DNA from: a virus
Reading direction: 5' to 3' (one strand)
DNA length: 64,000 bases
Virus record (IMG/VR): IMGVR_UViG_3300044974_000825
Location: 1 to 64,000 of that record
The notes under the pieces: model-generated
Told to the model about the DNA's origin: nothing
Databases searched by the model: none
What the model saw: only the letters and a program-made list of their open reading frames with translations
In this document: one piece after another, positions 23,612 through 32,419 of the stretch
Numbering within the stretch: position 1 is the first letter of the stretch
Layout: each line of letters begins with the position of its first letter
Translations under genes and position numbers: made by a program

Positions 23612-23932
23612 ATGAGTAATATGTCAGACAAATCATTGAGAATTACAATTGTTATCCTTGGATTAATTCTTTGCTGGGGAACTGTTATGTACAGTAAACA
23701 AGAACAAAAATTAAAAGAAAAAGAATTAAAAATTGAGGTGTTTAGTGGCGGAGATATTTCTAAAGTTCAAACTATGGATTCATTACAAAATGTAATTGAT
23801 TCTTTAGAGGTTGAAATTTTCCCATGTCAAGTTGAGCTTGGAAGATATCAAATCGCATATGAAATTTTTAAGGAGAGAAATCCAAAAGCCGCGTCACAAT
23901 ACGGTGACATAATATCACAAGAAACAGAATAA
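23612..23932 (+). CDS. single-helix membrane protein, 106 aa
   Basis: One hydrophobic segment (about 10-28) after a short N-terminus, then a charged helical region (KQEQKLKEKELKIEVF) and a soluble C-terminus containing DSLQNVIDSLEVEIFPCQVELGRYQIAYEIF. It looks like a membrane-anchored coiled-coil protein. No family recognised. It follows the HNH gene by 17 nt and is probably cotranscribed. Confidence 0.65.
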   Translation: MSNMSDKSLRITIVILGLILCWGTVMYSKQEQKLKEKELKIEVFSGGDISKVQTMDSLQNVIDSLEVEIFPCQVELGRYQIAYEIFKERNPKAASQYGDIISQETE

Positions 23933-23944
23933 AAATAAAATAAA

Positions 23945-24250
23945 ATGCAAGATTCAAATTACACAAACCCAGAACAATCAGGTCAGGGACAAAACCCTCA
24001 AGACCTTATTAACGCATCATTAATTTTTGCCAGAGCTTTAGGTTTAATTCTTAAAGAAGGTGAAGGTATTGTTGTCGACATCAAAGGAGACATTAATTTA
24101 GGAGAAGACGTAAAAAAAGTTATCGTTTTTGAATATCAAAACCAAGTTCACATATATAAGTGTGAAGAAGACCTTGAAGAAGGGACCGCGGTAAATATGG
24201 ACCAAAAAAATGAGGGTCCTGAAGTTGTGGAACCAACCGAAGAGGTATAA
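23945..24250 (+). CDS. hypothetical acidic protein, 101 aa
   Basis: A polar Q/N/P-rich N-terminus is followed by DLINASLIFARALGLILKEGEGIVVDIKG and a beta-rich segment (KKVIVFEYQNQVHIYKCEEDL), then a very acidic tail. No family recognised. Its leader is an unstructured A-rich run with no Shine-Dalgarno. It is 23 nt upstream of the first carbamoyltransferase. Confidence 0.6.
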   Translation: MQDSNYTNPEQSGQGQNPQDLINASLIFARALGLILKEGEGIVVDIKGDINLGEDVKKVIVFEYQNQVHIYKCEEDLEEGTAVNMDQKNEGPEVVEPTEEV

Positions 24251-24272
24251 TTTTTTTAAAAACAAATTTTAA

Positions 24273-25940
24273 ATGAGGGTATTAGGGTTTTCAGTAGGCC
24301 ACGATAAAGGAGCGGTTATTATTGAAGATGGGAAAGTTATTGTGGGTATAACACAAGAAAGAATTTCTCGTGTTAAACATGATGGAGCACATCAAGGAGG
24401 ACTTATACCTTTTGAGTCAATAAATTATTGTCTAAACTCAATTGGTATTACTTATAAAGAAATTGACCTTTTTGTTTATAGTACAACGGAGCTTGAGGAT
24501 AAAACAGCTGCGGATTTTTTCAGAAAATATAATGACATTAGTTACGATAGATTATTTTTTATACCTCACCATTTAGCACACGCTTATTCAACATTCTTTA
24601 GTTCAGGATTTGATGACGCTGCGGTTATTGTTGCCGACGCGTCAGGTAGTATATTAAACTTCAAAAATAAATTACATTTATGGTATGAAGTTGACCGTAC
24701 GGGATTGAACCCTGATGAAGATTGGACAGAAGGAATTTCAATATATCATTTTAAGAAAAATGAATATAATGAAGTTTATAAAAAATGGATAAAATATCCT
24801 GTACCTATTGATACTAATGAAGGTGTGTCGGTTGGTACCGTATATTCACAAGGTTCTTTACAGTTAATCTATGAACCAAATGAACATACTTGGCCTGCAG
24901 GTAAATTAATGGGACTGGCATCTTATGCGGATGATGAAATTGTAAAAGAAGCCCCTGAATATGTTCAAGATTTAGGTGATGATATCTATATTCCCAATAA
25001 CGCAATATACCCAAAAGTTACTTGGGGGTCTGATTTCTTTTCAAGAGCATGTGTTGCGGGAATATATCAAAGAGAACAAGAAAGAGCATCCTTAATTTTA
25101 GCAAAAATCGCAAAAGATAAAACAGGTTCAGAAAATGTATGTGTTGCGGGTGGTTCTTTTTTGAATTGTAATTCTAATGAAAGAATTTTAAATTCAGGTT
25201 TATATGAAAATTGTTATTTCATTCCGCCAAGCGATGATAGTGGAATTCCATTAGGTTGTGCTTGGTTTGCATATCAAAAATTAACCGATATTTCGGAAGT
25301 AGAACAATTAAGCCCTTATCTTGGTAAATCATACAGTAAAAACGATGTTGTTGAAGCACTTAACGAGTATCCAGGTTTAAAGTATACTGAATACGATAAT
25401 TTTGATTTACTAATCAATGAAATTAGTTATTGGTTAACACAAAATAGAGTTATTGGGTGGTTTCAAGGAGGTTCGGAGATTGGTCCAAGAGCGTTAGGTA
25501 ATCGTTCTATATTGGCATCTCCAATTAAGTCATGGATGACTGGTCATATAAACTCAGACATAAAGAAAAGAGAGTGGTATAGACCTTTTGCACCTGCAGT
25601 ATTATTTGAGCATCAATCAGAAGTTTTTGAATCTGATGTATATTCACCTTACATGTTGTTGACAACAACAGTTAAAGAAGATTGGATAAATAAAATACCA
25701 GCCGTAGTTCATATTGATAATTCTGCAAGACATCAATCGGTTACCGAAAAAAATAACCCTAAATTCTATTCTTTGATTAAAAAATTCTACGAAAAAACTA
25801 ATGTTCCTGTTTTATTGAACACAAGTTTTAACGGACCAAAAGAACCTATTGTAGAAACACCTAAAGAAGCAATTAATACATTCTTAGAAAACAATTTAGA
25901 CTACTTGGTCATCAATAATTTTATTATCTCCAAAAATTAA
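24273..25940 (+). CDS. carbamoyltransferase 1 (NodU/TobZ family)
   Basis: The 555-residue protein has both halves of the family: an N-terminal Kae1-like ASKHA domain (GFSVGHDKGAVII, metal site PHHLAHAYSTFF, VADASG, VAGGSFLNCNSNERI) and a C-terminal YrdC-like domain (GWFQGGSEIGPRALGNRSIL, RPFAPAVL, NTSFNGPKEPI). These enzymes carbamoylate a hydroxyl on a sugar or other small molecule using carbamoyl phosphate and ATP. The gene ends 1 nt before the second copy. The acceptor is unknown: candidates are a glycan, a virion sugar or a modified base. Confidence 0.88.
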   Translation: MRVLGFSVGHDKGAVIIEDGKVIVGITQERISRVKHDGAHQGGLIPFESINYCLNSIGITYKEIDLFVYSTTELEDKTAADFFRKYNDISYDRLFFIPHHLAHAYSTFFSSGFDDAAVIVADASGSILNFKNKLHLWYEVDRTGLNPDEDWTEGISIYHFKKNEYNEVYKKWIKYPVPIDTNEGVSVGTVYSQGSLQLIYEPNEHTWPAGKLMGLASYADDEIVKEAPEYVQDLGDDIYIPNNAIYPKVTWGSDFFSRACVAGIYQREQERASLILAKIAKDKTGSENVCVAGGSFLNCNSNERILNSGLYENCYFIPPSDDSGIPLGCAWFAYQKLTDISEVEQLSPYLGKSYSKNDVVEALNEYPGLKYTEYDNFDLLINEISYWLTQNRVIGWFQGGSEIGPRALGNRSILASPIKSWMTGHINSDIKKREWYRPFAPAVLFEHQSEVFESDVYSPYMLLTTTVKEDWINKIPAVVHIDNSARHQSVTEKNNPKFYSLIKKFYEKTNVPVLLNTSFNGPKEPIVETPKEAINTFLENNLDYLVINNFIISKN

Positions 25941-25941
25941 T

Positions 25942-27534
25942 ATGAGTTCAATTTATTCTTTTTTTGCGGGTTCACATAGTGCAACATCATCATTAATCAT
26001 TGATGGTGAAATAAAATATGTTATTGAGGAAGAGAGATTAAGTAGAATCAAAGCAGGAGATAAATACGAATCATTTCCAAATTTATCGTCATCCAAAATT
26101 GTTGAATTATCTGGTTTACAAATAAAAGATGCGGACTATAGAATAATGGTAGAGCCAGTACCTGATTTGTATGCAGATGAACTTACAAATGGTAAATATG
26201 AAAGAGTTAGTCACCACGACTCACATTGTTACGGTTCATATTTTACAAGTGGAATGGACGGAAAAGTTATGACAATATCCTATGATGGTGGAGGTGATAA
26301 GTCAGTTATGAAAATTTACCTATGTGAAAATGGTAAAATGACATTACTTAAAAGTTTGGATTATTCAACCTTTGGAAGTTTATCACATCTTTGGGGATTT
26401 TCTACTACAGGTATTTTAGGGGTTGGTGAGGACGGTGCATCAATTTGGAAAATTTGTAAAGATGAAGGTAAATTAATGGGTATGGCGGCGGACGGATATT
26501 ACGATGAAAACATTATTAATATGTTAAAGTCCGTTATAAAATATAAAGATTTAAAATTTAGTCCATCAACAACAGGAGAAAGAACTAAATTTTTAATGGA
26601 CTCATTACGATTACAAGGTGCCTTTGATACCAAAGAACAACGAGAAGTTTTTTCATATAATTTACAACATTATACAAACAAAATGTTTGTTGAGTTTTTA
26701 ACTGACCTAAACAAACTTTACCCTGAGTATAGAAAATTTGCGTTCTCGGGTGGACTTTTTGCAAACGTAAAGTTGAACCAAAAGATAAATGAATTAGATT
26801 TTGTTGATGAGATTTTTGTTTATCCCCCAATGGGTGATGAAGGACTTCCATTAGGTGCCTGTATTAAAAAAGCTGTGGAGTTGGGTGAAATAACAAAACC
26901 AATTAAGTTAAAAAATGTGTTTTTTGGTATTGAATACACAAATGAAGAAGTGGACAACATATCAAAAGATTATGACTTCAATAAGTCACTATATGTACCT
27001 GAAGAAATTGCATCAGACATCGATAATGGTGGTATTATAGGATGGTTTCAGGATAGATTTGAACATGGTCCAAGAGCATTAGGCGCACGAAGTATATTGG
27101 TTAAACCAACCGAAATTGGTACGCACCGAGTTCTAAATGAAAGACTTAAGAGGTATGAAATAATGCCATTTGCACCAATTGTAATGGAAGAATATTTTGA
27201 CGAAATTTTTTATCCTTCCAAATCAAAATACTCTTCTGAATTTATGACAATTTGTTATTCCACAAGAGAATCTTGGATAAACAAAATTCCCGCAGTTATT
27301 CAAAAATCCGATAAAACGGCAAGACCTCAGATTGTTGTAAAAAATAAAAACAAAAAGTTTTGGGAAATATTAAACGCGTATTATAAAATTTCAGGAATCC
27401 CTGTTTTATTGAATACGTCATTTAATTCTCACAACGAACCAATTATAGATTCTCCACAACAAGCGTTTGATACGTTAAAAAAAGGAATCATAGATAAATT
27501 AATTATAGGAGATTATGTTTATTATCGTAAATAA
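25942..27534 (+). CDS. carbamoyltransferase 2 (NodU/TobZ family)
   Basis: A second, divergent family member of 530 residues. It keeps the metal site (SHHDSHCYGSYF), the ASKHA strand TISYDGGGD, FSGGLFANVKLNQKI, and the C-terminal GWFQDRFEHGPRALGARSILVKP and NTSFNSHNEPI. Both copies look intact, so this is not a decayed duplicate. Tandem pairs suggest two acceptors, two steps or a hetero-complex. It overlaps the next gene by 20 nt. Confidence 0.88.
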   Translation: MSSIYSFFAGSHSATSSLIIDGEIKYVIEEERLSRIKAGDKYESFPNLSSSKIVELSGLQIKDADYRIMVEPVPDLYADELTNGKYERVSHHDSHCYGSYFTSGMDGKVMTISYDGGGDKSVMKIYLCENGKMTLLKSLDYSTFGSLSHLWGFSTTGILGVGEDGASIWKICKDEGKLMGMAADGYYDENIINMLKSVIKYKDLKFSPSTTGERTKFLMDSLRLQGAFDTKEQREVFSYNLQHYTNKMFVEFLTDLNKLYPEYRKFAFSGGLFANVKLNQKINELDFVDEIFVYPPMGDEGLPLGACIKKAVELGEITKPIKLKNVFFGIEYTNEEVDNISKDYDFNKSLYVPEEIASDIDNGGIIGWFQDRFEHGPRALGARSILVKPTEIGTHRVLNERLKRYEIMPFAPIVMEEYFDEIFYPSKSKYSSEFMTICYSTRESWINKIPAVIQKSDKTARPQIVVKNKNKKFWEILNAYYKISGIPVLLNTSFNSHNEPIIDSPQQAFDTLKKGIIDKLIIGDYVYYRK

Positions 27535-28153
27535 TGAACGGATAGAGATTAAGTTTGACCCTTACATTTATGTTAATGTTTGGGGTCCTGAACATTTTTA
27601 TTATGTTGAGGTTCGTGAATATGTTAAAGACAATCCTGAATCAAAATTTGTAGAAGGATTTCATTTTAACAGAAACGCCAATGTTGTCAAAGATTATAAT
27701 TTTTATTTCTTTGGTGAATTCTACGGAGACTATGAAATATCAATTTTCAAATTTGTAAAAAATGTTGGCTTACAAAAAATACATTCTCATAGGTATAATG
27801 ATTGTGGCCAATTAGTTCAATTTAATTTAGTTACGGATAATATTGAAGATGCCAAGATTTGGACTAAAAGTATTGATGAATATCAAAAAAAACACGGGTG
27901 TATTGTAAAAGTTAATTCTAAATTTGAGGAAATTAACAATCAATACTCAACTGAAATCCAGTCTCCATATAAAACATACAACATAGGTAGGTTTCATAAA
28001 ACAGTAAATGATTTCAAAAGTGTTGGTGAAACAAGAAAATATGGTAATCTTTGGTTTGGAAACTGGAAAGTTTTTTGGTCTTATCAACACCCAAGAAATT
28101 GGAAGGAGTTATCCGCAAAAGAAATTTCAGATGATATTTTGGGTTTAAGTTAA
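27515..28153 (+). CDS. hypothetical protein linked to the carbamoyltransferases
   Basis: The 212-residue protein starts inside carbamoyltransferase 2 and is therefore translationally coupled to it. It has a beta-rich first half (YIYVNVWGPEHFYYVEVREY, NFYFFGEFYGDYEISIFKF) with paired aromatics and a second half with WTKSIDEYQKKHGCIVKVNSKF and FWSYQHPRNWKEL. No family recognised. By position it may be the partner or substrate-supplying protein for carbamoylation. Confidence 0.65.
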   Translation: MFIIVNNERIEIKFDPYIYVNVWGPEHFYYVEVREYVKDNPESKFVEGFHFNRNANVVKDYNFYFFGEFYGDYEISIFKFVKNVGLQKIHSHRYNDCGQLVQFNLVTDNIEDAKIWTKSIDEYQKKHGCIVKVNSKFEEINNQYSTEIQSPYKTYNIGRFHKTVNDFKSVGETRKYGNLWFGNWKVFWSYQHPRNWKELSAKEISDDILGLS

Positions 28154-28160
28154 TTTTTCT

Positions 28161-28168
28161 TATCTTTG
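28161..28168 (+). promoter_or_regulatory. Bacteroidota -7 box for the ClpP-like gene
   Basis: TATCTTTG 17 nt before the ATG at 28186. Confidence 0.55.
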
Positions 28169-28185
28169 TTCAAAATAAAACATAT

Positions 28186-28866
28186 ATGAATATAGGACAA
28201 GATTTTCAAAACTACTACGTTAAACATTTAGGTAAGTCTTCATTGGATTTACATAATTTTTCAAACCATATCGAATCTTCCATGACTCCTTATATTTTGG
28301 AAGAAAGGGAATTGAGGGCAACTCAAATTGATATCTTTTCAAGATTAATGAGAGATAGGATTCTATGGGTTGCGGGTCCTGTTAATGACCATATGTCAAC
28401 AATAGTTCAAGCTCAATTAATGTTCTTGGATTCAAGCGATAAAACAGATATTACAATGCATATTGACTCTCCAGGTGGAAGTGTTAAATCTGGTTTATCT
28501 ATGGTTGATGTTATGAATTACATCGCTTGTGATATTAGAACTATTAACACAGGTATGGCAGCATCTATGGGGTCAGTATTGTTAGGTGCAGGAACTAAAG
28601 GTAAAAGAAGTTCATTAAAGTTCTCAAGAACTATGTTACACCAATCTTCAGGAGGTGCTGGTGGAAATATCCAAGACGCTAGAGTATCATTTAAAGAATG
28701 GGAAAAAATCAACGATACTTTATTTGACCTTTTAGGTGAATATTGTGGTAAAACCGCAGAACAAGTTAAACTTGATGCAACTCGTGATTTATGGTTAGAT
28801 AGTGAAGAGGCGTTAGCTTACGGAATTATTGATGAAATTGTTAAAACAAAAAAGAAGGGTAAATAA
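28186..28866 (+). CDS. clpP: ClpP-like serine protease (S14)
   Basis: The 226-residue protein has the ClpP core: MHIDSPGGSVKSGLSMVDVM, GMAASMGSVLL with the catalytic serine, MLHQSSGG with the histidine and DATRDLWLDSEEALAYGIIDEIV with the aspartate region. The N-terminal 40 residues differ from host ClpP. Phage ClpP-type proteases may mature capsid proteins or redirect host proteolysis with ClpX/ClpA. No Clp ATPase was seen here. It might process the leader-bearing proteins, but that is speculation. Confidence 0.88.
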   Translation: MNIGQDFQNYYVKHLGKSSLDLHNFSNHIESSMTPYILEERELRATQIDIFSRLMRDRILWVAGPVNDHMSTIVQAQLMFLDSSDKTDITMHIDSPGGSVKSGLSMVDVMNYIACDIRTINTGMAASMGSVLLGAGTKGKRSSLKFSRTMLHQSSGGAGGNIQDARVSFKEWEKINDTLFDLLGEYCGKTAEQVKLDATRDLWLDSEEALAYGIIDEIVKTKKKGK

Positions 28867-28881
28867 CCCTTCTTTTTTTAG
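28849..28881 (+). terminator. rho-independent terminator
   Basis: AAGAAGGGT-aaat-AACCCTTCTT and T run, overlapping the end of the clpP frame. Confidence 0.75.
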
Positions 28882-28936
28882 ACTTTAGAACACCCCCTTT
28901 ATTTTTGTTCGTCAGTTTATCACAAAATAGTTTTAC

Positions 28937-29641
28937 TTATTTTGGCGTAGCTGAAGTTCCCAAAGATGGAATTAGACCTCCAAGACCACCACTAGTAACA
29001 TCAGTTTTAAGTTTGTCGTAAACTCCTGAAGCTTTATCATTCATTTTTCCAAACAATTCACAAACTATTCCACTTATCTGTTTTTCAATACTTTGTATAA
29101 ACCCATAATCTTTAACCGCGCCTCCTAAAGCATTTCTAAGGAACGTATATCCTTGACCTTCTAATCCTTGTTGTCTTTGAATCATCATGAAGACCGCCTC
29201 AGACAACGCCTCAGCAATTAATTTTGTAAGTTCTTCACAACTTTTCATTGCTTTAGCTAATCTTGCAGGGTTTGTTGTTATAAATGAAACTAAAAAATCT
29301 TTAAAATATCCTTTTAGTCCAATTGCACTTAATACTGAATTAACTAAAGGTTCAGCAACCGTTTGAAAAATACCTCCTAAACTATTCCCAAAGATTTTAC
29401 CTAAAAAGTCCATAAGTTGTTCATTCAACAAACTTGTTTCTTGTAGGTAATTAATTTCTTCTAAAAGTTTATAAGCAATTTTTTCTTGTTTTTTCTTAGG
29501 AAGAGAACTAAAATTTTTGATGTTTTTTTCTGACTCAAAAATCATCATAATTCTACTTTTGACTAAATTTTCTTCAATCAAAAGTTTTTCTTTCCTTTCT
29601 TTAGTTTCTAAAATTGCTTTTTTGATGTTTTTATCTAACAT
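28937..29641 (-). CDS. putative virion-associated protein, 234 aa
   Basis: A long charged N-terminal helix (KKAILETKERKEKLLIEENLVKSRI) is followed by a largely hydrophobic middle with glycine-rich segments (FLGKIFGNSLGGIFQTV, NSVLSAIGLKGYFKDFLVSF) and a Gly/Ser-rich C-terminus. It could insert in or touch membranes. It is the last gene of a minus-strand cluster (31840 to 28937) whose members carry leader-like N-termini. No family recognised. Confidence 0.65.
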   Translation of the reverse strand: MLDKNIKKAILETKERKEKLLIEENLVKSRIMMIFESEKNIKNFSSLPKKKQEKIAYKLLEEINYLQETSLLNEQLMDFLGKIFGNSLGGIFQTVAEPLVNSVLSAIGLKGYFKDFLVSFITTNPARLAKAMKSCEELTKLIAEALSEAVFMMIQRQQGLEGQGYTFLRNALGGAVKDYGFIQSIEKQISGIVCELFGKMNDKASGVYDKLKTDVTSGGLGGLIPSLGTSATPK

Positions 29642-29650
29642 ATTCTCAAA

Positions 29651-30667
29651 TTACTTTATTCTCCAAATTGAATCGTCTCCGTATGATGTTGGACCACCTT
29701 CTTTATTTCCTGATAATATATCTAAATAATTGTCTAATCTATTTCCACCACCTGCAATACCCCATTTACCATAGTGTTCATCCTTACAAGCTTGTACAAT
29801 TCTTTTCGCTTTGTTAATTGTTGCTGGGTCAATGACAATACTATTTTTTCTTCTGAATGTTTCGAAGTAATCCGTAACATTTTTTCTACAAGCTTGTCTA
29901 TTAATTGATTGATTTGAAAGAACATCCGAAAGAACGCTTCCATCATTTCTTTTAATATCGTCTTGAGTATTAGGATTATACCACATAACCAATCCATTAG
30001 GGAAAAGGTCTGCAGGTGCACCTAAATCTTTATCGGTAACCTTTACCAAAGTTGATTGTTCGATTCTACTTGGATTTAACTTATATCCTTTTTGTTCAAA
30101 CGTAGAAATGAATGATAATTGGTCTTTGTTAAAATCTGTTGTTGAAGTGTTTGGTGTAAAATTTGTTGAGGAACCTTTTGGTCTGTATAATGTTACGTTA
30201 CCAACAACTTGAGTGTCGTAAACTTTATCTAATGTTGTTAAATCAACTCCTTCAGCTCTTAAAGTTTCTAATTTTTTCCAACCTTTTTTAATTTCGGTCG
30301 CAATTTTAGATTCGTTATCTGCCGTTGTTTGTTGTGTTGTAATTTCAGTCGCAGTTGCATTTGCTAATTGAGGACAAACCCATTTTCCTTTTCTACTTCC
30401 GTCTTCAAATGCAAAAGTCATGTCAGGAAAAAATCTAACAAATTTTCCAACTTGTTTAGTACTTTCTTTCTTGTAGTATAGTTTACCTGTAGATTTTTGA
30501 CGTTTTAATGAACCGTTTTTCAAACATCCAGCACTAATAGCTTTACGTAAAAGACCTTCTTCAGGAGATAATTCTCCCGTCGCTTTAGTTTGTTCTTTCA
30601 TCAAAGATTTGTGCATTGACAAAATATTTTTCTTTTCTGATTCTTCTTCTATTAAAAACTGTTTCAT
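29651..30667 (-). CDS. putative virion-associated protein with HKSL leader
   Basis: The first 20 residues (FLIEEESEKKNILSMHKSL) match the leader of the 35748-36785 protein (EKSDILNQHKSL). The body has GKLYYKKESTKQVGKFVRFFPDMTFAFEDGSRKGKWVCP and a C-terminal globular region with ARKN-type basic patches. No enzyme motif recognised. It lies between the annexin-like gene (gap 3 nt) and the 234-aa gene, so they form one operon. Confidence 0.7.
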   Translation of the reverse strand: MKQFLIEEESEKKNILSMHKSLMKEQTKATGELSPEEGLLRKAISAGCLKNGSLKRQKSTGKLYYKKESTKQVGKFVRFFPDMTFAFEDGSRKGKWVCPQLANATATEITTQQTTADNESKIATEIKKGWKKLETLRAEGVDLTTLDKVYDTQVVGNVTLYRPKGSSTNFTPNTSTTDFNKDQLSFISTFEQKGYKLNPSRIEQSTLVKVTDKDLGAPADLFPNGLVMWYNPNTQDDIKRNDGSVLSDVLSNQSINRQACRKNVTDYFETFRRKNSIVIDPATINKAKRIVQACKDEHYGKWGIAGGGNRLDNYLDILSGNKEGGPTSYGDDSIWRIK

Positions 30668-30670
30668 ATT

Positions 30671-31558
30671 TTAAATTTGATTTGGGTCTACTCCATCAAC
30701 ATCTTCTTCATCAGAATCTACTGTAGGTGTTGTTGTTGGTTTATTACAGATTTTATCAACCTCTGCATCTGTAAATGATGAAAATCCTTTTGCCTTTAAC
30801 GCCGCTTCAGTTTTTGGACCAAATTTACCGTCGGTAACTAATCCTAAACATCCTTGAACTTTTGCAATTGCATCAGACTTACATCCTTTAGTGTAGCTTC
30901 CTGAACATGGTTTATATCCGCCACCAGTTCCTCCGCCTCCGCCTTTTTTCTTTTTACCATCACCTTCTTCTTTACCACCTTCTTCTTTTGATTTTGCCAA
31001 ATCTTCTTCAGCGTCGTCAACTATAGGTGCAATTGCTGACCAAACATATTTTCTAAAATCTTCTCCATCAATATCACTATCTAAGTCATCATATAAATCA
31101 CCATAAACTTTATTGTAGTATTTCGCCATTGCACAAAGGTCGGCAACAGTTTCCATCGATGATATAGCTCCTTTAATTGCATCCTCATCAGTACCTATTC
31201 CTTGAATAGCGTTGTATATTGAATCCGCAGCCTCTCTGTGGTCTCCTTTACTTTGAGTTGGTTTTAAGTTTTTATCAAGTGAAGAACATCCTTGTAAAAA
31301 TGTTTGGGTTTTACTAAAAGCGTCTCCTCCTCCTTGGACCTTATAAATCCAAGCACCTACAGCTGCTGCTGCGGTTGCCCCTGCGGCCCAAAGCCAAGGT
31401 GCTGCGATTGTAATTGCAGGAATAACTAATGGGGCAACCTCATTTACTGGTTGTTTAATTGTTTCAACGTTTTCATTTAACGTTTTTGAAGTATCATACT
31501 TCATCATCAATTTTATTCTGTCTAGCGCCTCTTGTGGGCTGTATTGTGGTTGTACCAT
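30671..31558 (-). CDS. annexin-like repeat plus peptidoglycan-binding protein
   Basis: The 295-residue protein has a leader (SPQEALDRIKLMMKYDTSKTL), an Ala-rich hydrophobic helix (about 50-72) and a single annexin-type repeat (about 105-175): AIQGIGTDEDAIKGAI, YYNKVYGDLYDDLDSDIDGEDFRKYVWSAI. The GxGTDE calcium loop and the downstream acidic position are both present. A Lys/Gly/Glu linker follows, then a PG_binding_1-type domain (about 222-275: KVQGCLGLVTDGKFGPKTEAALKAKGF). Together these suggest calcium-dependent membrane contact coupled to wall binding, perhaps at the tail tip. Function is inferred. Confidence 0.75.
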   Translation of the reverse strand: MVQPQYSPQEALDRIKLMMKYDTSKTLNENVETIKQPVNEVAPLVIPAITIAAPWLWAAGATAAAAVGAWIYKVQGGGDAFSKTQTFLQGCSSLDKNLKPTQSKGDHREAADSIYNAIQGIGTDEDAIKGAISSMETVADLCAMAKYYNKVYGDLYDDLDSDIDGEDFRKYVWSAIAPIVDDAEEDLAKSKEEGGKEEGDGKKKKGGGGGTGGGYKPCSGSYTKGCKSDAIAKVQGCLGLVTDGKFGPKTEAALKAKGFSSFTDAEVDKICNKPTTTPTVDSDEEDVDGVDPNQI

Positions 31559-31576
31559 GATAAGTAATTTTTATTT

Positions 31577-31583
31577 ATAAATA
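31577..31583 (-). promoter_or_regulatory. candidate late-promoter box TATTTAT
   Basis: Sense TATTTAT 18 nt before the ATG of the annexin-like gene. Confidence 0.4.
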
Positions 31584-31591
31584 TACGATTA

Positions 31592-31840
31592 TTACCAAAT
31601 TTGATTAGCAGCACCTCTTGTGAGGCCAGTTTCCCATTTTTCTCCCGAAGCACCTAATTTATTTGCCTTTCCTCTTGTTATATTATATGAATCAGACCAT
31701 TTAGGAACTTTCCCACCTCCTCCTGATGAAGGTGCTGGTGAAGCAGCTGCGGCTGCGTCTTGTTCACCCATTTCACCTTTTGATTCTGTGTTTGAAAATT
31801 TTTTAAAAAAATCTATAAGGAAATCTACGTCTAATGTCAT
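31592..31840 (-). CDS. small Gly/Ala-rich protein, 82 aa
   Basis: A hydrophobic N-terminal helix (VDFLIDFFKKF) precedes a low-complexity middle (AAAAASPAPSSGGGG) and a polar C-terminus (VPKWSDSYNITRGKANKLGASGEKWETGLTRGAANQIW). It is the first gene of the minus-strand putative virion cluster and starts 4 nt after a TATTTAT box. No family recognised. Confidence 0.65.
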   Translation of the reverse strand: MTLDVDFLIDFFKKFSNTESKGEMGEQDAAAAASPAPSSGGGGKVPKWSDSYNITRGKANKLGASGEKWETGLTRGAANQIW

Positions 31841-31844
31841 GTTA

Positions 31845-31851
31845 ATAAATA
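31845..31851 (-). promoter_or_regulatory. candidate late-promoter box TATTTAT
   Basis: 4 nt before the ATG at 31840. Confidence 0.45.
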
Positions 31852-31876
31852 TTTTGTAATTTGAAAAGAATTTGAT

Positions 31877-31888
31877 TATCTTAGCCCC
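31877..31888 (+). promoter_or_regulatory. near-consensus -7 box, leaderless start
   Basis: TATCTTAG followed by CCCC and then ATG; one base off TAnnTTTG. Confidence 0.5.
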
Positions 31889-32419
31889 ATGAGAAAACTT
31901 ATTTTATTATTAGGTATATTTTTAACCTCTTGTGAACAATATGTGGTTGAAATTAAAGATGTTACATTAAGTGGTAAGTACGTGGTATCAAAGTTAGAGA
32001 TTACAAATGTGGACCAAAACTATACAAGGGATTCTTTATACCTTGTTGGTACAACATATGTAAATCCTAACTTACCTCATCCATTTAATAATATTCCCAT
32101 TAACAACTCTTATTTTCATTTTGACTATTCTACAGTTAGAATGAAATTATTAGGGGTTTCAAATGCTGGCCAAGATATTTGGCAGTATGGAAATTCTCCT
32201 AATGAAATTTTTTATAAAACTTTTGGTGGAACTCCGTATCATGCGGGTTATCTACAATATGACTACACCTCACAAAGCGGCGGACATCGTCTGATTACAT
32301 TTTTAATTGAGGACGATGGTTTACAATCCCTCCAATTAAAAACAGAAGGAGCGTGGTTTAACGGTAAATTTGGTCAGAAACAAGTTATGACACTTTCATT
32401 AACAAGAGTGGGTCCTTAA
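31889..32419 (+). CDS. lipoprotein, 176 aa
   Basis: A short signal peptide with lipobox (MRKLILLLGIFLTSC) gives a lipidated protein with an immunoglobulin-like or lipocalin-like beta body (VVEIKDVTLSGKYVVSKLEITNV, LQYDYTSQSGGHRLITFLIEDDGLQSLQL). Similar phage lipoproteins are often surface-exclusion factors; nothing here proves that. A -7 box 4 nt before the ATG predicts a leaderless mRNA. Its stop overlaps the convergent acidic gene. Confidence 0.75.
   Translation: MRKLILLLGIFLTSCEQYVVEIKDVTLSGKYVVSKLEITNVDQNYTRDSLYLVGTTYVNPNLPHPFNNIPINNSYFHFDYSTVRMKLLGVSNAGQDIWQYGNSPNEIFYKTFGGTPYHAGYLQYDYTSQSGGHRLITFLIEDDGLQSLQLKTEGAWFNGKFGQKQVMTLSLTRVGP

Noticed and set aside
24814-25014. Minus-strand ORFs inside the carbamoyltransferase genes
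   Set aside because: They are antisense shadows with H/L/Q-rich composition and no promoter or neighbour logic.
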